Of a stretch of 64,000 nucleotides of DNA, positions 41,639 to 50,313 are shown one piece after another. Location: positions 1-64,000 of the forward strand of contig NZ_JADPRT010000020.1 in assembly GCF_015690355.1 (NCBI RefSeq). Reading direction: 5' to 3'. The notes under the pieces were generated by a model. The model was not told the DNA's origin and made no database searches. It was given only the letters and a program-made list of their open reading frames with translations. A program made the position numbers and the translations under genes. The stretch's first letter is position 1; every line of letters begins with the position of its first letter. The stretch is from Streptacidiphilus fuscans. Its GTDB lineage: Bacteria; Actinomycetota; Actinomycetes; Streptomycetales; Streptomycetaceae.

Positions 41639-41698
41639 GTCGTTGCGGTGCGGGGTCGTTGCGGTGCGGGGTCGTTGCGGTGCGGGATCGTTGCGGTT
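41639..41698. repeat. 16-bp tandem repeat upstream of the alcohol dehydrogenase
   Basis: About 3.7 copies of CGTTGCGGTGCGGGGT, the last ones slightly changed, fill half of the 132-base gap between the hydratase and dehydrogenase genes. No hairpin or operator is evident. It may be a slippage-prone spacer. Confidence 0.85.
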
Positions 41699-41756
41699 CA
41701 CGTGTGCAGTGAGTGCGGTGCGAAGTCGATAAACCAGCACGGCATGTGCGTGTCCG

Positions 41757-42632
41757 TCAGGGCTGGTAGGTGACGACCGTGTCCGCCAGGACGGGGGCGT
41801 CGTCGCGGTCGGCGCTGGTCGCGCTGACCAACAACCGGTTCCCGGACGCCTCGCGCTCCTCCCAGATGCGGACGCGCAGCGTCTCGCCGGGGAAGAAGAT
41901 CCCGGCGAAGCGGGTGCTGTAGCTGCGGACCCGGGTCGCGTCGCCGCCGAGGACGGTGTCCACGACCGCCTTGAGAGTGACGCCGTAGGAGCAGAGCCCG
42001 TGCAGGATCGGGCGGTCGAAGCCGGCCAGCTTGGCGAAGTCGGGGTCGGCGTGCAGTGGGTTCCAGTCGCCGGAGAGCCGGTAGAGCAGCGCCTGGTCGT
42101 GCCGGACCGGCACCTCGCGCTGATGGTCCGCCGCGCGGTCCGGCAGGGTGACCCGCGTGCTCGCGCCGCGCTCGCCGCCGAAGCCGCCCTCGCCGCGTAC
42201 GAAGATCTCGGTGTCGCAGGTGTAGAGGGGACCGTCCGCGTCGGCCGCCTCACTGCGCATGACCAGGACGGCCGCCTTGCCCTTGTCGTAGATCGCGGCG
42301 AGCGAGCTGGTGAGCGTGGCCTTGCCGACCACCGGGACGGGACGGTGCAGTTCGATCCGCTGGCCGCCGTGGAGGACCTGGGCCAGGTTGATGTCCAGCC
42401 CGGGCAGGTTGAAGGCGCCCGCCTTGGCCAGTCCACCGCCCGCGACGGTGACGAAGCTGGGGATGACCTGGAGGTCCTTCTCGTAGGTGAAGCGCAGCTC
42501 GTCCGGGTCCGTGGCGGGACGCTGCGCGCCGGCGCCGATGCCAAGGTGGTAGAGGATCACGTCCTTGTGGTCCCAGGCGAGGTCGGTGGTGCGGTCGGGC
42601 GCGGCCAGCGCCACTGCGGGATCGATGGGCAT
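41757..42632 (-). CDS. MaoC-family enoyl-CoA hydratase 2 (Hsd4B-like)
   Basis: 291-residue double-hotdog hydratase that adds water to 2-enoyl-CoA to give the (3R)-hydroxyacyl-CoA. It resembles mycobacterial Hsd4B along its length: MPID-AVALAAP, LYHLGIGAGA, DKGKAAV, RGEGGFGG, and the catalytic block GDWNPLHADPDFA with the Asp 189/His 194 dyad and ILHGL. The ATG at 42632 is preferred over a longer form because family N-termini begin here. A palindromic KstR-like site lies about 190 bp upstream. The product would feed the SDR encoded downstream. Confidence 0.93.
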   Translation of the reverse strand: MPIDPAVALAAPDRTTDLAWDHKDVILYHLGIGAGAQRPATDPDELRFTYEKDLQVIPSFVTVAGGGLAKAGAFNLPGLDINLAQVLHGGQRIELHRPVPVVGKATLTSSLAAIYDKGKAAVLVMRSEAADADGPLYTCDTEIFVRGEGGFGGERGASTRVTLPDRAADHQREVPVRHDQALLYRLSGDWNPLHADPDFAKLAGFDRPILHGLCSYGVTLKAVVDTVLGGDATRVRSYSTRFAGIFFPGETLRVRIWEEREASGNRLLVSATSADRDDAPVLADTVVTYQP

Positions 42633-42820
42633 TGCGGATGCCTTTCTCTGTCGCCGTCTCTCACTGGGAGTACTTGGAGAACGTGGAGACCCCGGCGCGA
42701 CCGTCCGCACCGTCGGCCGCGCCGGGGTCGATCGACGCGGGCTCCGGCCGTCGTCGTCCTGCCGGTCCCGCGGGCTGAAGGGCTGGGCGTGCTGATCCGT
42801 GTCCAATCAAGTTGCAACAA

Positions 42821-42838
42821 GCTAGAACAAGTTCTAGC
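42821..42838. promoter_or_regulatory. KstR-type operator (perfect palindrome)
   Basis: GCTAGAACAAGTTCTAGC is a perfect 18-base palindrome containing TAGAACAAGTTCTA, which fits the KstR consensus TnnAACnnGTTnnA. It lies in the 283-base region upstream of the hydratase operon and downstream of the thiolase gene. The rest of that region shows nothing else. Confidence 0.8.
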
Positions 42839-42915
42839 GCATTGCAGTGGAGTTGAGAACGCTCCGGCACGGCCTTGTCACAGCGATTCCTCGGGTGTCC
42901 GCCCCCGCCGACCGG

Positions 42916-44109
42916 TCACTTCCGCAGCAGGGTGACCACGGCCGCTCCCCCGAGGCCGATGTTGTGGGCCAGGCCGACCCGGGCGCCGGCGACCTGACGG
43001 CCCTCGGCTTGGCCGCGCAGCTGCCAGACCAGCTCGGCGGCCTGGGCCAGGCCGGTCGCGCCCAGCGGGTGACCCTTGGAGATCAGTCCGCCCGACGGGT
43101 TGACCACCCAGCGCCCGCCGTACGTCGTCGCGCCGTCGGCGACGAGCTTGCCGCTCTCCCCGTCCGCGCACATGCCCAGCGCCTCGTAGGTCAGCAACTC
43201 GTTGACGGAGAAGCAGTCGTGGAGCTCGATCACATCGACGTCCTCGATCCCGAGGCCCGACTGCTCGAAGACCGCCCGGCCCGCCGCCCGCGACATCGGC
43301 TTGCCGACGACGTCGATGCATGAGCCGGAGGCGAAGCTCTCCTCGGTGTCGGTGGTCATCGCCTGGGCGACGATCTCCACGGCGCGGTCCTGCAGGCCGT
43401 GCTCACGCACGAAGCGTTCGCTGGCCACGACGGCCGCAGCGGAGCCGTCGGAGGTCGGCGAGCACTGGTACTTGGTCAGCGGCTCGTGGATGGTGCGTGC
43501 CTCCAGCACCTGCTCCAGCGAGTAGGCGTCGCGGAACTGGGCGCGCGGATTGGCCGTCGAGTGGCGGTGGTTCTTCACCCCGACCAGGGCGAGCTGTTCG
43601 GCCGTCGTGCCGTAGCGCTCCATGTGTTCCCGCGCGGCGTTGCCGAAGATCTGCGCGGTGGGCGGGGTCCGCTCGAAGCCGTGCTTGGCGGCCATGATGC
43701 CGTAGTGCCGGGCGACCGGGCTGACCGCGAAGCCGTCCGCGCCGCTGCCTCCGCCGAGCGCGCCCTTGCTCATCTTCTCGAAGCCGAGCGCCAGCACGCA
43801 GTCGTTGATCCCGCCCGCCACGAACTGACGCGCCATCATCAGCGCGGTCGAGCCGGTGGCGCAGTTGTTGTTGACGTTGTAGACCGGGATGCCGGTCAAC
43901 CCCACCTCGTAGACGGCCCGTTGTCCGGCGGTGGACTGCTGGTGGCAGTAGCCGACGGCGGCCTGCTCGACCAGGTCGTAGCCGATACCGGCGTCCGCGA
44001 GCGCGGCCTCGCCGGCCTCCTTGGCCATGTCCCAGTACTGCCAGTCCCGGGTCTCCGGTTTCTCGAAGCGGGTCATGCCGACGCCGACGAGGAACACCTT
44101 CTCGGTCAT
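42916..44109 (-). CDS. SCPx-type thiolase (3-ketoacyl-CoA thiolase)
   Basis: 397-residue thiolase closely resembling the thiolase domain of animal SCPx along its length. Matching blocks include VFLVGVGMTRFEKP, the nucleophile Cys 83 in NNNCATGSTAL, LALGFEKMSKG, ELHDCFSVNELLTYEALG, NPSGGLISKGHPLGATG and the final GLGGAAVVTL. SCPx thiolases cleave 2-methyl-branched and sterol-derived 3-ketoacyl-CoA. The C-terminal sterol-carrier domain is absent. ATG 44109 has GGAG upstream and overlaps the stop of the acyl-CoA dehydrogenase gene (ATGA), so they are coupled. Confidence 0.94.
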   Translation of the reverse strand: MTEKVFLVGVGMTRFEKPETRDWQYWDMAKEAGEAALADAGIGYDLVEQAAVGYCHQQSTAGQRAVYEVGLTGIPVYNVNNNCATGSTALMMARQFVAGGINDCVLALGFEKMSKGALGGGSGADGFAVSPVARHYGIMAAKHGFERTPPTAQIFGNAAREHMERYGTTAEQLALVGVKNHRHSTANPRAQFRDAYSLEQVLEARTIHEPLTKYQCSPTSDGSAAAVVASERFVREHGLQDRAVEIVAQAMTTDTEESFASGSCIDVVGKPMSRAAGRAVFEQSGLGIEDVDVIELHDCFSVNELLTYEALGMCADGESGKLVADGATTYGGRWVVNPSGGLISKGHPLGATGLAQAAELVWQLRGQAEGRQVAGARVGLAHNIGLGGAAVVTLLRK

Positions 44110-46397
44110 GCGCCACTCCTGTTCTGGGAGACGTGCTTGCTCTGGGAGTCGTGTCGCCCGGGTGCGTGTACGGGTGAGGGCACTGGTGCAGGCACGGGTT
44201 CCGGATCGCGGGGCAGGCCGAGGATCCGCTCGGCCACCACGTTGAGCTGGACCTGCGTGGTGCCGCCCGCGATGGTGAGGCAGCGCGCCATCAGCACCGC
44301 GTGTGCGGCCTCGCGCCCGACGCCCTCGTAGACGGCCCCCGACGGCCCGCACAGCTCCAGCGCGTACGCGGCGACGCGCTGCGCGTGCGGGGCGGAGACC
44401 AGCTTGCGGACGCTGCCGCCCGCTCCGGGGTCGAGGCCGTCCAGTGCGCTGAGCGCGGTCCGCAGGTCGATGCAGGTCAGCACGTGCTCATCGGCGGCGA
44501 GACGGCCCAGCGCGACCGGATCGGCGACCATGCCGCCGCCGTGGGCGTGCAGCAGTCGCCGGACGGCTGGCCCGGTGGGGCTGGAGTCGGCCATGTGCAC
44601 GCGCTCGTTGCCGAGCGTGTGCCGGGCGACCTTCCAGCCCTCGTCGACCGCGCCGACCACGGCGTCGGCGGGGAGCCGCACGTCGTCGAGGAAGATCTCG
44701 TTGAAGACCGCGTCTCCGGTGAGTTCGCGCAGCGGGCGGATCTCGATGCCCTGGGTACGGCGCATGTCCACCACGAAATAAGTGAGGCCCTTGTGCTTCG
44801 GCTTCTCCGGTGAGGTACGGGCGAGCAGGATGCCGTAGTCGGCGGTGCGGGCGCTCGACGTCCACACCTTCTGCCCGTCGACGCGCCAACTCCCGTCCTC
44901 CTGGCGGACGGCGCGGGTGCGCAGCGAGGCGAGGTCGGATCCGGCCTCCGGCTCGGAGAAGAGTTGGCACCAGGTGATGTCGCCGCGCAGGGTCGGCATC
45001 AGCAGGCGCTCGCGCTGGTCCTCGGTGCCGTGGGCGACGAGGGAGGGGACGATCCAGTTGCCGATGGTCAGGTCCGGCAGCCGGACGTCGGCCGCGCGCA
45101 GCTCCAGCTCGACGACGAGTTGACGCAGCGGGCTCGCACCGAGGCCGTAGGGCTGCGGCAGATGAGGCGCGGCCCAGCCCCCGGGGGCGAGGCGGCGGCG
45201 CTGTTCGGCCGGTTCGAGATCTACCACGGAGGCCGCGGCGGCGCGCGCCTCGGCGCGGAACTCCTCGGCCTCGGGGGGAAGTTCCAGCTCCGGACGCCAC
45301 TCCCCCGGCTGAGCCGCTGCCGCCTCGGTGACCGCGCGCCATAGCCCGCTCTCACCACCGAACAGTTGACGAACCGTCAGAGCTCGCCGCAGCCGCAGGT
45401 GTGCGTCGTGCTCCCAGGTGAAGCCGATACCGCCGAGGATCTGGATGCAGTCCTCGGCGTTGGCGCAGGCCGCGTCGACGGCGAGGGCGAGCGCCACGGC
45501 GGCGGTGAGCGGCGACGGTTCACGTGCGGCGGCCCAGGTCGCGGCGGCAGCCTTCTCGGCGCGGACCAGCAGCCCGGCACAGAGGTGCTTGACCGCCTGG
45601 AACTGGCCGATCGGACGCCCGAACTGCTCACGCACCTTGGCGTGTTCAACGGCGGTCGTCAGCGCCCAGCGGGCCAGCCCGCAGGCCTCGGCCGCGAACA
45701 GGACGGACGCGACCACGTCCGAAGCGTGGTCGGCCGAAGCGTGGTCGGCCGGAGACGTCATGGGCAGGGGTTCAGCGGCAGCACCGTCGAACTCCACCCG
45801 GGCCAGACCACGGGTGAGGTCCAGCGCCGCCAAGGGCGTGATCCGGACCCCGGCCGCGTGCGCGTCGACCGCATGCCAGCCGCCCTCGACGCGGACCACC
45901 AGTAGGTCGGCCTCGGCCGCACCCAGGACGGGGGCGGCGGCACCGCTGATCCGGCCCTCCGCCACAATCGACAGCCCACCCGACGAACCTGGCGAGCCCG
46001 GCGAACCTGGCGAACCCGGCACCCCTTCGCCGACCACGGCTGCGGTGAGCCCGCCTTCGGCAAGGGAGGCAAGGCGGGCGTCACCCGACGGGGCCAGCAG
46101 TGCGGACGCCAGCACGGTGGGCAGGTACGCGCCGGGCAGCAACGCCCGGCCCGTCTCCTCCACCACGACCGCCAGGTCGAGCAGGCCGCCTCCCCCTCCG
46201 CCGACCGACTCGGCGAGGTGGAGACCGAGCATCCCCTGCTCGGCCAACCCCTTCCACCACAAGGGCCGAACGGTCCCCACCGCACCCGGCCCCTCCGCCA
46301 GCGCGCCCCTGACCACCTCGCCGGAGACATCCCGCTCCAGCCGACGACGCACCGAGGCCCGTAGCTCCCGGTGCTCCTCGCTGATACCGATGGCCAT
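44106..46397 (-). CDS. Fused double acyl-CoA dehydrogenase (FadE27-FadE26-like)
   Basis: 763-residue protein made of two acyl-CoA dehydrogenase units. The first (about 1-375) has the GGIGFTWEHDAHL motif typical of the FadE27-like subunit. The second (about 395-740) has the WCQLFSEPEAGSDLASL flavin/substrate segment, VDGQKVWTSSA and the C-terminal GGTTQVQLNVVAERILGLPR. In mycobacterial sterol degradation the two are separate chains forming alpha2beta2 dehydrogenases; here they are one chain. A GSPGSPGSPGS run lies near 130-142. ATG 46397 was selected because family similarity starts there. It forms an operon with the SCPx thiolase gene, with a KstR-like site upstream. Confidence 0.88.
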   Translation of the reverse strand: MAIGISEEHRELRASVRRRLERDVSGEVVRGALAEGPGAVGTVRPLWWKGLAEQGMLGLHLAESVGGGGGGLLDLAVVVEETGRALLPGAYLPTVLASALLAPSGDARLASLAEGGLTAAVVGEGVPGSPGSPGSPGSSGGLSIVAEGRISGAAAPVLGAAEADLLVVRVEGGWHAVDAHAAGVRITPLAALDLTRGLARVEFDGAAAEPLPMTSPADHASADHASDVVASVLFAAEACGLARWALTTAVEHAKVREQFGRPIGQFQAVKHLCAGLLVRAEKAAAATWAAAREPSPLTAAVALALAVDAACANAEDCIQILGGIGFTWEHDAHLRLRRALTVRQLFGGESGLWRAVTEAAAAQPGEWRPELELPPEAEEFRAEARAAAASVVDLEPAEQRRRLAPGGWAAPHLPQPYGLGASPLRQLVVELELRAADVRLPDLTIGNWIVPSLVAHGTEDQRERLLMPTLRGDITWCQLFSEPEAGSDLASLRTRAVRQEDGSWRVDGQKVWTSSARTADYGILLARTSPEKPKHKGLTYFVVDMRRTQGIEIRPLRELTGDAVFNEIFLDDVRLPADAVVGAVDEGWKVARHTLGNERVHMADSSPTGPAVRRLLHAHGGGMVADPVALGRLAADEHVLTCIDLRTALSALDGLDPGAGGSVRKLVSAPHAQRVAAYALELCGPSGAVYEGVGREAAHAVLMARCLTIAGGTTQVQLNVVAERILGLPRDPEPVPAPVPSPVHAPGRHDSQSKHVSQNRSGA

Positions 46398-46415
46398 CCA
46401 CGCCCCTTCCCGGAA

Positions 46416-46430
46416 CTGACGTGCCGTCAG
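46416..46430. promoter_or_regulatory. Palindromic operator CTGACG-N3-CGTCAG, copy 1
   Basis: CTGACGTGCCGTCAG lies 19 bases ahead of the acyl-CoA dehydrogenase start and next to a KstR-like site. The same palindrome with a different centre occurs at 52619-52633. The recurrence suggests a second TetR-type operator whose regulator is not identified. Confidence 0.6.
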
Positions 46431-46432
46431 AT

Positions 46433-46446
46433 TAGAACGCGTTCCA
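46433..46446. promoter_or_regulatory. KstR-type operator upstream of the acyl-CoA dehydrogenase operon
   Basis: TAGAACGCGTTCCA fits the KstR consensus TnnAACnnGTTnnA exactly. It lies 36 bases from the acyl-CoA dehydrogenase start codon, within the 124-base interval shared with the divergent M48 protease gene. Confidence 0.8.
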
Positions 46447-46521
46447 GAAATTGGGAAGGGGCATGGGACTCCAGGGAAACCGCTTTCGCACAGCCGTCCG
46501 ACTACGGCATGATCTGCCGCC

Positions 46522-47955
46522 GTGACCACCCCCGACACCAGCACTGCGACCAACACGGTGACCAGCACTGACGCCGCCTGCCCGGACTGCGGCGGCGCAC
46601 TCACCGACGACGAGCGGTTCACCCGCTGGTGCCCCGCCTGCCGCTGGAACGCCCTGCCGAGCGCCGGTCAGGGGAAGGTCTCCGGCCCCGCACCAAGCGG
46701 CCGACGGCCGCTCGCGGGCCGTCTCGACCGCAGCGCGGAGGAGCGACTCTTCGCCGAGGTCAGCGCGGCCGCAGCCGACGGCAGGACGCTACGGCCCACC
46801 CTGTCCGCGAGCCGGTACGCCGCCGCCGCGTTGGCGCTTCCGGTGCACCTGGTCACTCTCGCCCTGCTCGCCGTCGGCTATTCGCTGCTGGCCCTCGGCA
46901 CCTGGGTCGCCGATGTCTTCGGCGTCGCGGTGGTCCTGATCGCGGTCTTCCTCCGCCCCAGGCTGGGCCGCTACTCCCGCGTGCGGAAGAGCGCGCCGGC
47001 TCCCGGCCGCGAACGGGCCCCGGAGCTCTGGGCGTTGGCCGACGCCGTCGCCGACCGGCTCGGGACCCGGCGTGCCGACGCGATCCTGCTCAACTCCGCC
47101 TTCAACGCGAGCTACCGCCGCGTCGGGCTGCGGCGTCGGGTGGTGCTGACGATCGGGGTGCCGCTCTGGTACTCGCTCGAACCGCAGGAGCGTGTCGCTC
47201 TGCTGGCCCACGAGTTCGGCCACGGCGCCAACGGCGATGCCACCAGCGGGTTCTGGCTCGGAACGGCCCTCACCTCCCTGGCGCAGTGGTACGAGATGCT
47301 GCTGCCCGGACGCCGGTTGAGCGGTGGCCGCAGCGCGGGAGGCGGAATCGCCGTGATCGGCGAGGCACTCGCACAGGTCGTGATGTTCGCGATCCGCGGC
47401 CTGGTCGTGGTCTGGTTCCGGCTGTTGGAGCGGCTCACCCTGGCCGGCAGCCGCCGGGCGGAGTACCTGGCGGACGGCTTCGCGGTCCGCCTCGCCGGGG
47501 CGGACGGGGCGGCCGGACTGCTCGGGGCGCTCATGCTGCCGTCGGCGTACTGGCACGTGGTCCACCAGCGCACGGTCGCGGCCCAGTGGGTACCGCGCCG
47601 GCGCGACGCGAAGGCGGAGCAAGCCGATACGGCAGAGAAGGGGGAGAGGGCGGAGAAGGCGGACAGGCCTGCGGCACCGGCCGAGCGCCGTGCGCCGGAG
47701 ACGCTCTGGACCGAACTCCAGGACTACGTCCGGTCGATCCCGGAGACGGAGCGCACCCGGCGGATCGTCGCCGACGAGCTGAGCGACGCCGTCGCGGACG
47801 GCAGCCACCCGCCGACCCACCTCCGGGTCGGGTACGTGCGCGCCTTCCCCGGCGCCCCGGCCGAGTTGACGCCGTCGGCCGAGACCTGGGACGCGATCGC
47901 GGGCGAGCTGCGGCCATACGCGGACCGGCTGGCCGCCCATGTCCTCGACCGCTGA
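46522..47955 (+). CDS. M48-family zinc metalloprotease with N-terminal zinc ribbon
   Basis: 477-residue membrane protease. A short N-terminal zinc-ribbon-like pair (CPDCGG and CPAC near 20-40) is followed by two hydrophobic helices near 92-150. The catalytic HEFGH zincin motif (His 230, Glu 231, His 234) and a further ligand region RRAEYLADGFA near 312-322 follow. M48 proteases such as HtpX degrade membrane proteins in quality control. A Lys/Glu/Ala-rich linker lies near 365-395. The GTG start is used. The gene is divergent from the acyl-CoA dehydrogenase operon and is followed by an 11-bp hairpin. Confidence 0.88.
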   Translation: MTTPDTSTATNTVTSTDAACPDCGGALTDDERFTRWCPACRWNALPSAGQGKVSGPAPSGRRPLAGRLDRSAEERLFAEVSAAAADGRTLRPTLSASRYAAAALALPVHLVTLALLAVGYSLLALGTWVADVFGVAVVLIAVFLRPRLGRYSRVRKSAPAPGRERAPELWALADAVADRLGTRRADAILLNSAFNASYRRVGLRRRVVLTIGVPLWYSLEPQERVALLAHEFGHGANGDATSGFWLGTALTSLAQWYEMLLPGRRLSGGRSAGGGIAVIGEALAQVVMFAIRGLVVVWFRLLERLTLAGSRRAEYLADGFAVRLAGADGAAGLLGALMLPSAYWHVVHQRTVAAQWVPRRRDAKAEQADTAEKGERAEKADRPAAPAERRAPETLWTELQDYVRSIPETERTRRIVADELSDAVADGSHPPTHLRVGYVRAFPGAPAELTPSAETWDAIAGELRPYADRLAAHVLDR

Positions 47956-47969
47956 GGTCAGCGGTCGAG
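47944..47969 (+). terminator. Hairpin across the stop codon of the M48 gene
   Basis: CTCGACCGCTG-AGGT-CAGCGGTCGAG is a perfect 11-bp stem with a 4-base loop that includes part of the TGA stop codon. It probably terminates the transcript before the methyltransferase gene. Confidence 0.7.
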
Positions 47970-48040
47970 CAGGGCAACTGGTCGCACCGCCCGCACCGCC
48001 CGTATCCGGCGCAAGTGACCCGCCGGTAAGGTGACCGGCT

Positions 48041-48742
48041 ATGGACGCGACCTCGCAGGCCACAGAGATGGCGCAGACGTCAACGAAGGCCCCGACGGCA
48101 CCGCAGCTCGACCCGGTGCGGCCGGACGCTGCGGTGCTCGCCGCGTTCGAGGCGGCCACCGGGTTCATGCCGGCTGACGAGGGCCTCGCCCTCTACGCGG
48201 CGGCGATGGACGCGGTGACCCGGACCGGGCTGCCGCTGCTGGAGGTCGGCACGTACTGCGGTCGGTCGACGATCCTGCTCGCCGAGGCGGCGCGGCTCGG
48301 GGGCGGCGTGGCCGTCACCGTCGACCACCACCGCGGGTCCGAGGAGCAGCAGCCGGGGTGGGAGTACCACGACCCGACGCTGGTCGACCCGGAGGTCGGC
48401 CAGATGGACACGCTGCCCCGGTTCCGTCGCACCCTGCACGCGGCCGGGCTGGAGCCGTACGTCGTGGCCTTGGTCGGGCGCTCCCCGCAGCTGGCCGCGC
48501 TCTGGGGCAAGCCACTCGGGCTGGTCTTCGTCGACGGCGGGCACACCGACGAGCACGCGACCGGCGACTACGACGGCTGGGTGCCGCATCTGGCGCCCGA
48601 GGGCCTGCTGGTGATCCACGACATCTTCCCGGACCCGGCCGACGGCGGTCAGGCACCGTACCGGATCTACCTGCGCGCCCTCGCCGACGGCTTCAAGGAG
48701 ATCTCCGTCACCGGCTCGCTCCGCGTGCTGCGACGCGGCTGA
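48041..48742 (+). CDS. Class I SAM-dependent methyltransferase (Methyltransf_24-like)
   Basis: 233-residue protein with a Rossmann-like methyltransferase core. The SAM-binding motif I is LLEVGTYCGRSTILLA near 67-82, with acidic motif VTVDHH near 94-99. VFVDGGHTDEHA near 165-176 resembles the motif of the class-24 methyltransferase group. No signal peptide. The substrate is unknown. The ATG has AAGGTG at a normal distance. It is flanked by envelope-related genes, though no operon link is evident. Confidence 0.83.
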   Translation: MDATSQATEMAQTSTKAPTAPQLDPVRPDAAVLAAFEAATGFMPADEGLALYAAAMDAVTRTGLPLLEVGTYCGRSTILLAEAARLGGGVAVTVDHHRGSEEQQPGWEYHDPTLVDPEVGQMDTLPRFRRTLHAAGLEPYVVALVGRSPQLAALWGKPLGLVFVDGGHTDEHATGDYDGWVPHLAPEGLLVIHDIFPDPADGGQAPYRIYLRALADGFKEISVTGSLRVLRRG

Positions 48743-48939
48743 CAGGCCGCACCCGCTGCACTGGCTGCACCCCACCGCGCACGATATCCGGGCAGACCGG
48801 ACGAAAACGCTCGGAACGTTCTGTTCCGGCGGACCCGTCCGGACCGGCCCAGAACGGATCGTGTCCGTCGGGAAGTCCCGCCGCACCCACGAACCGGTTC
48901 GATACCGTGGCCGCCATCGAACCGGGAACGAGGTGGCGC

Positions 48940-50313
48940 GTGAGCGAGCAGGACAACCCCGCACCCGCGGTGTGGGACCCGACGGCGCGCGGCGGCGCAG
49001 GCGGCTGGGTCCGCCGCGGCGACCGCGGCTCCATGCCGACGCAGCAACCCCAGCGGCCCCAGCCGCCTCAGCAACCGCCGCAGCAGTCCCCGCAGCCACC
49101 TCAGCAGTCCCGGCCGCCGGAGCCGCCGGCGGCTGCCGCGGGCAACTCGGCGGACGAGGAGCCGACGGAACTGCTGCCGCCGGTGCCCGAACTGGACCAT
49201 CCGATGGTCCGCCCCTACGCGCCGACAGCACCCCCGACGGCACTCCCGACACCAGCAGCGGCACCGGCACCGCCTGCACAGGACGCGGCGGCCTCTCCCC
49301 AGGGCCAGATCCCGGCCCAGGCCCCGCTGCCGGCGCCACCGTCGTACCCCGCGCAACCGCCGCAGCCGCCCGCGTACCCACCGTCGTATCCGCCTTCCTA
49401 CCCGACGGCGCAGGCCAGCACGCAGCCGACGGCGGAAGCGTCCACGCAACCGACGGGGCAGCCGACCGTGTACCCGGCCGCGCCTCAACAGCCCTACGGG
49501 CAACAGCAGCCCTACGCCCACCAACAGAGCCCTCAGCACCCTCAGCACCAGCCCTACCAGTCCCCCTTCCGGGAGCCCCACCAGCCGCCGACCTTCGAGT
49601 CCTACGGCATCACCGACAACGGGTCCGCTCCCCGGTCGCGCATGCCGCTGCTGGTCGTGGCGGTCATCGCCGGCGCCGCCGTGCTCGGGGTCGGTGCGGT
49701 GTGGGCGCTCGGGCCCGGCTCGTCGTCGGGGTCGAACAGCCGGGCCGTCGGGGCGACCTCGTCGGCCGCGCCCGCGGGTTCCAGCCCGGCCGCCACCGGC
49801 GGATCGGGGGCCGCGTCGCCGTCAGGAAGCGCCTCGGCCGGTGCGAGCGGGAACGCGCAGGCCCAGGCCCAGGCCGTGGACGGGCTGCTGAACGAGAGCA
49901 ACTCCGACCGCAACCAGGTCGTCACCGCCGTGCAGACGGTGACGGCGTGCAGCACCCCGGCGTCCGTCGCCGCCGCGCAGGCCACCCTGCAGCAGGCCGC
50001 CACCGACCGACAGAACCTGATCAGCAAGCTCGGCCAGCTCGACATCTCCGCGCTCCCCAACGGGACCGCGTTGCAGCAGCTGCTCACCAAGGCCGAGAAC
50101 GAGTCGCTCAGCGCGGACCAGGGCTACGCCTCCTGGGCGGGCGCGATGGCCAACGGGGGCTGCCAGCCCAACAAGGTGAAGCAGACCTCGGACTATCAGG
50201 CCGCGGGCACGAGCAGTGCCCAGGCCACGACCGACAAAAAGGCGTTCGTGTTGCAATGGGACCCGATCGCCAGCCAGTACGGACTCCACCCCTGGACCGA
50301 GAATGAACTCTGA
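48940..50313 (+). CDS. Single-pass membrane protein with Pro/Gln-rich N-terminus
   Basis: 457-residue protein with no recognised enzyme domain. The N-terminal 235 residues are Pro/Gln/Tyr/Ala-rich and disordered. One transmembrane helix (LLVVAVIAGAAVLGVGAVW) lies near 237-255. An extracellular Ser/Ala/Gly-rich linker leads to a helical domain (about 315-425) with cysteines near ACSTP and GCQPN that may form a disulphide. The GTG at 48940 was chosen because upstream in-frame sequence crosses the methyltransferase gene. Its stop overlaps the start of the amidase gene by 11 bp, which suggests a joint role at the cell wall. Confidence 0.72.
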   Translation: MSEQDNPAPAVWDPTARGGAGGWVRRGDRGSMPTQQPQRPQPPQQPPQQSPQPPQQSRPPEPPAAAAGNSADEEPTELLPPVPELDHPMVRPYAPTAPPTALPTPAAAPAPPAQDAAASPQGQIPAQAPLPAPPSYPAQPPQPPAYPPSYPPSYPTAQASTQPTAEASTQPTGQPTVYPAAPQQPYGQQQPYAHQQSPQHPQHQPYQSPFREPHQPPTFESYGITDNGSAPRSRMPLLVVAVIAGAAVLGVGAVWALGPGSSSGSNSRAVGATSSAAPAGSSPAATGGSGAASPSGSASAGASGNAQAQAQAVDGLLNESNSDRNQVVTAVQTVTACSTPASVAAAQATLQQAATDRQNLISKLGQLDISALPNGTALQQLLTKAENESLSADQGYASWAGAMANGGCQPNKVKQTSDYQAAGTSSAQATTDKKAFVLQWDPIASQYGLHPWTENEL

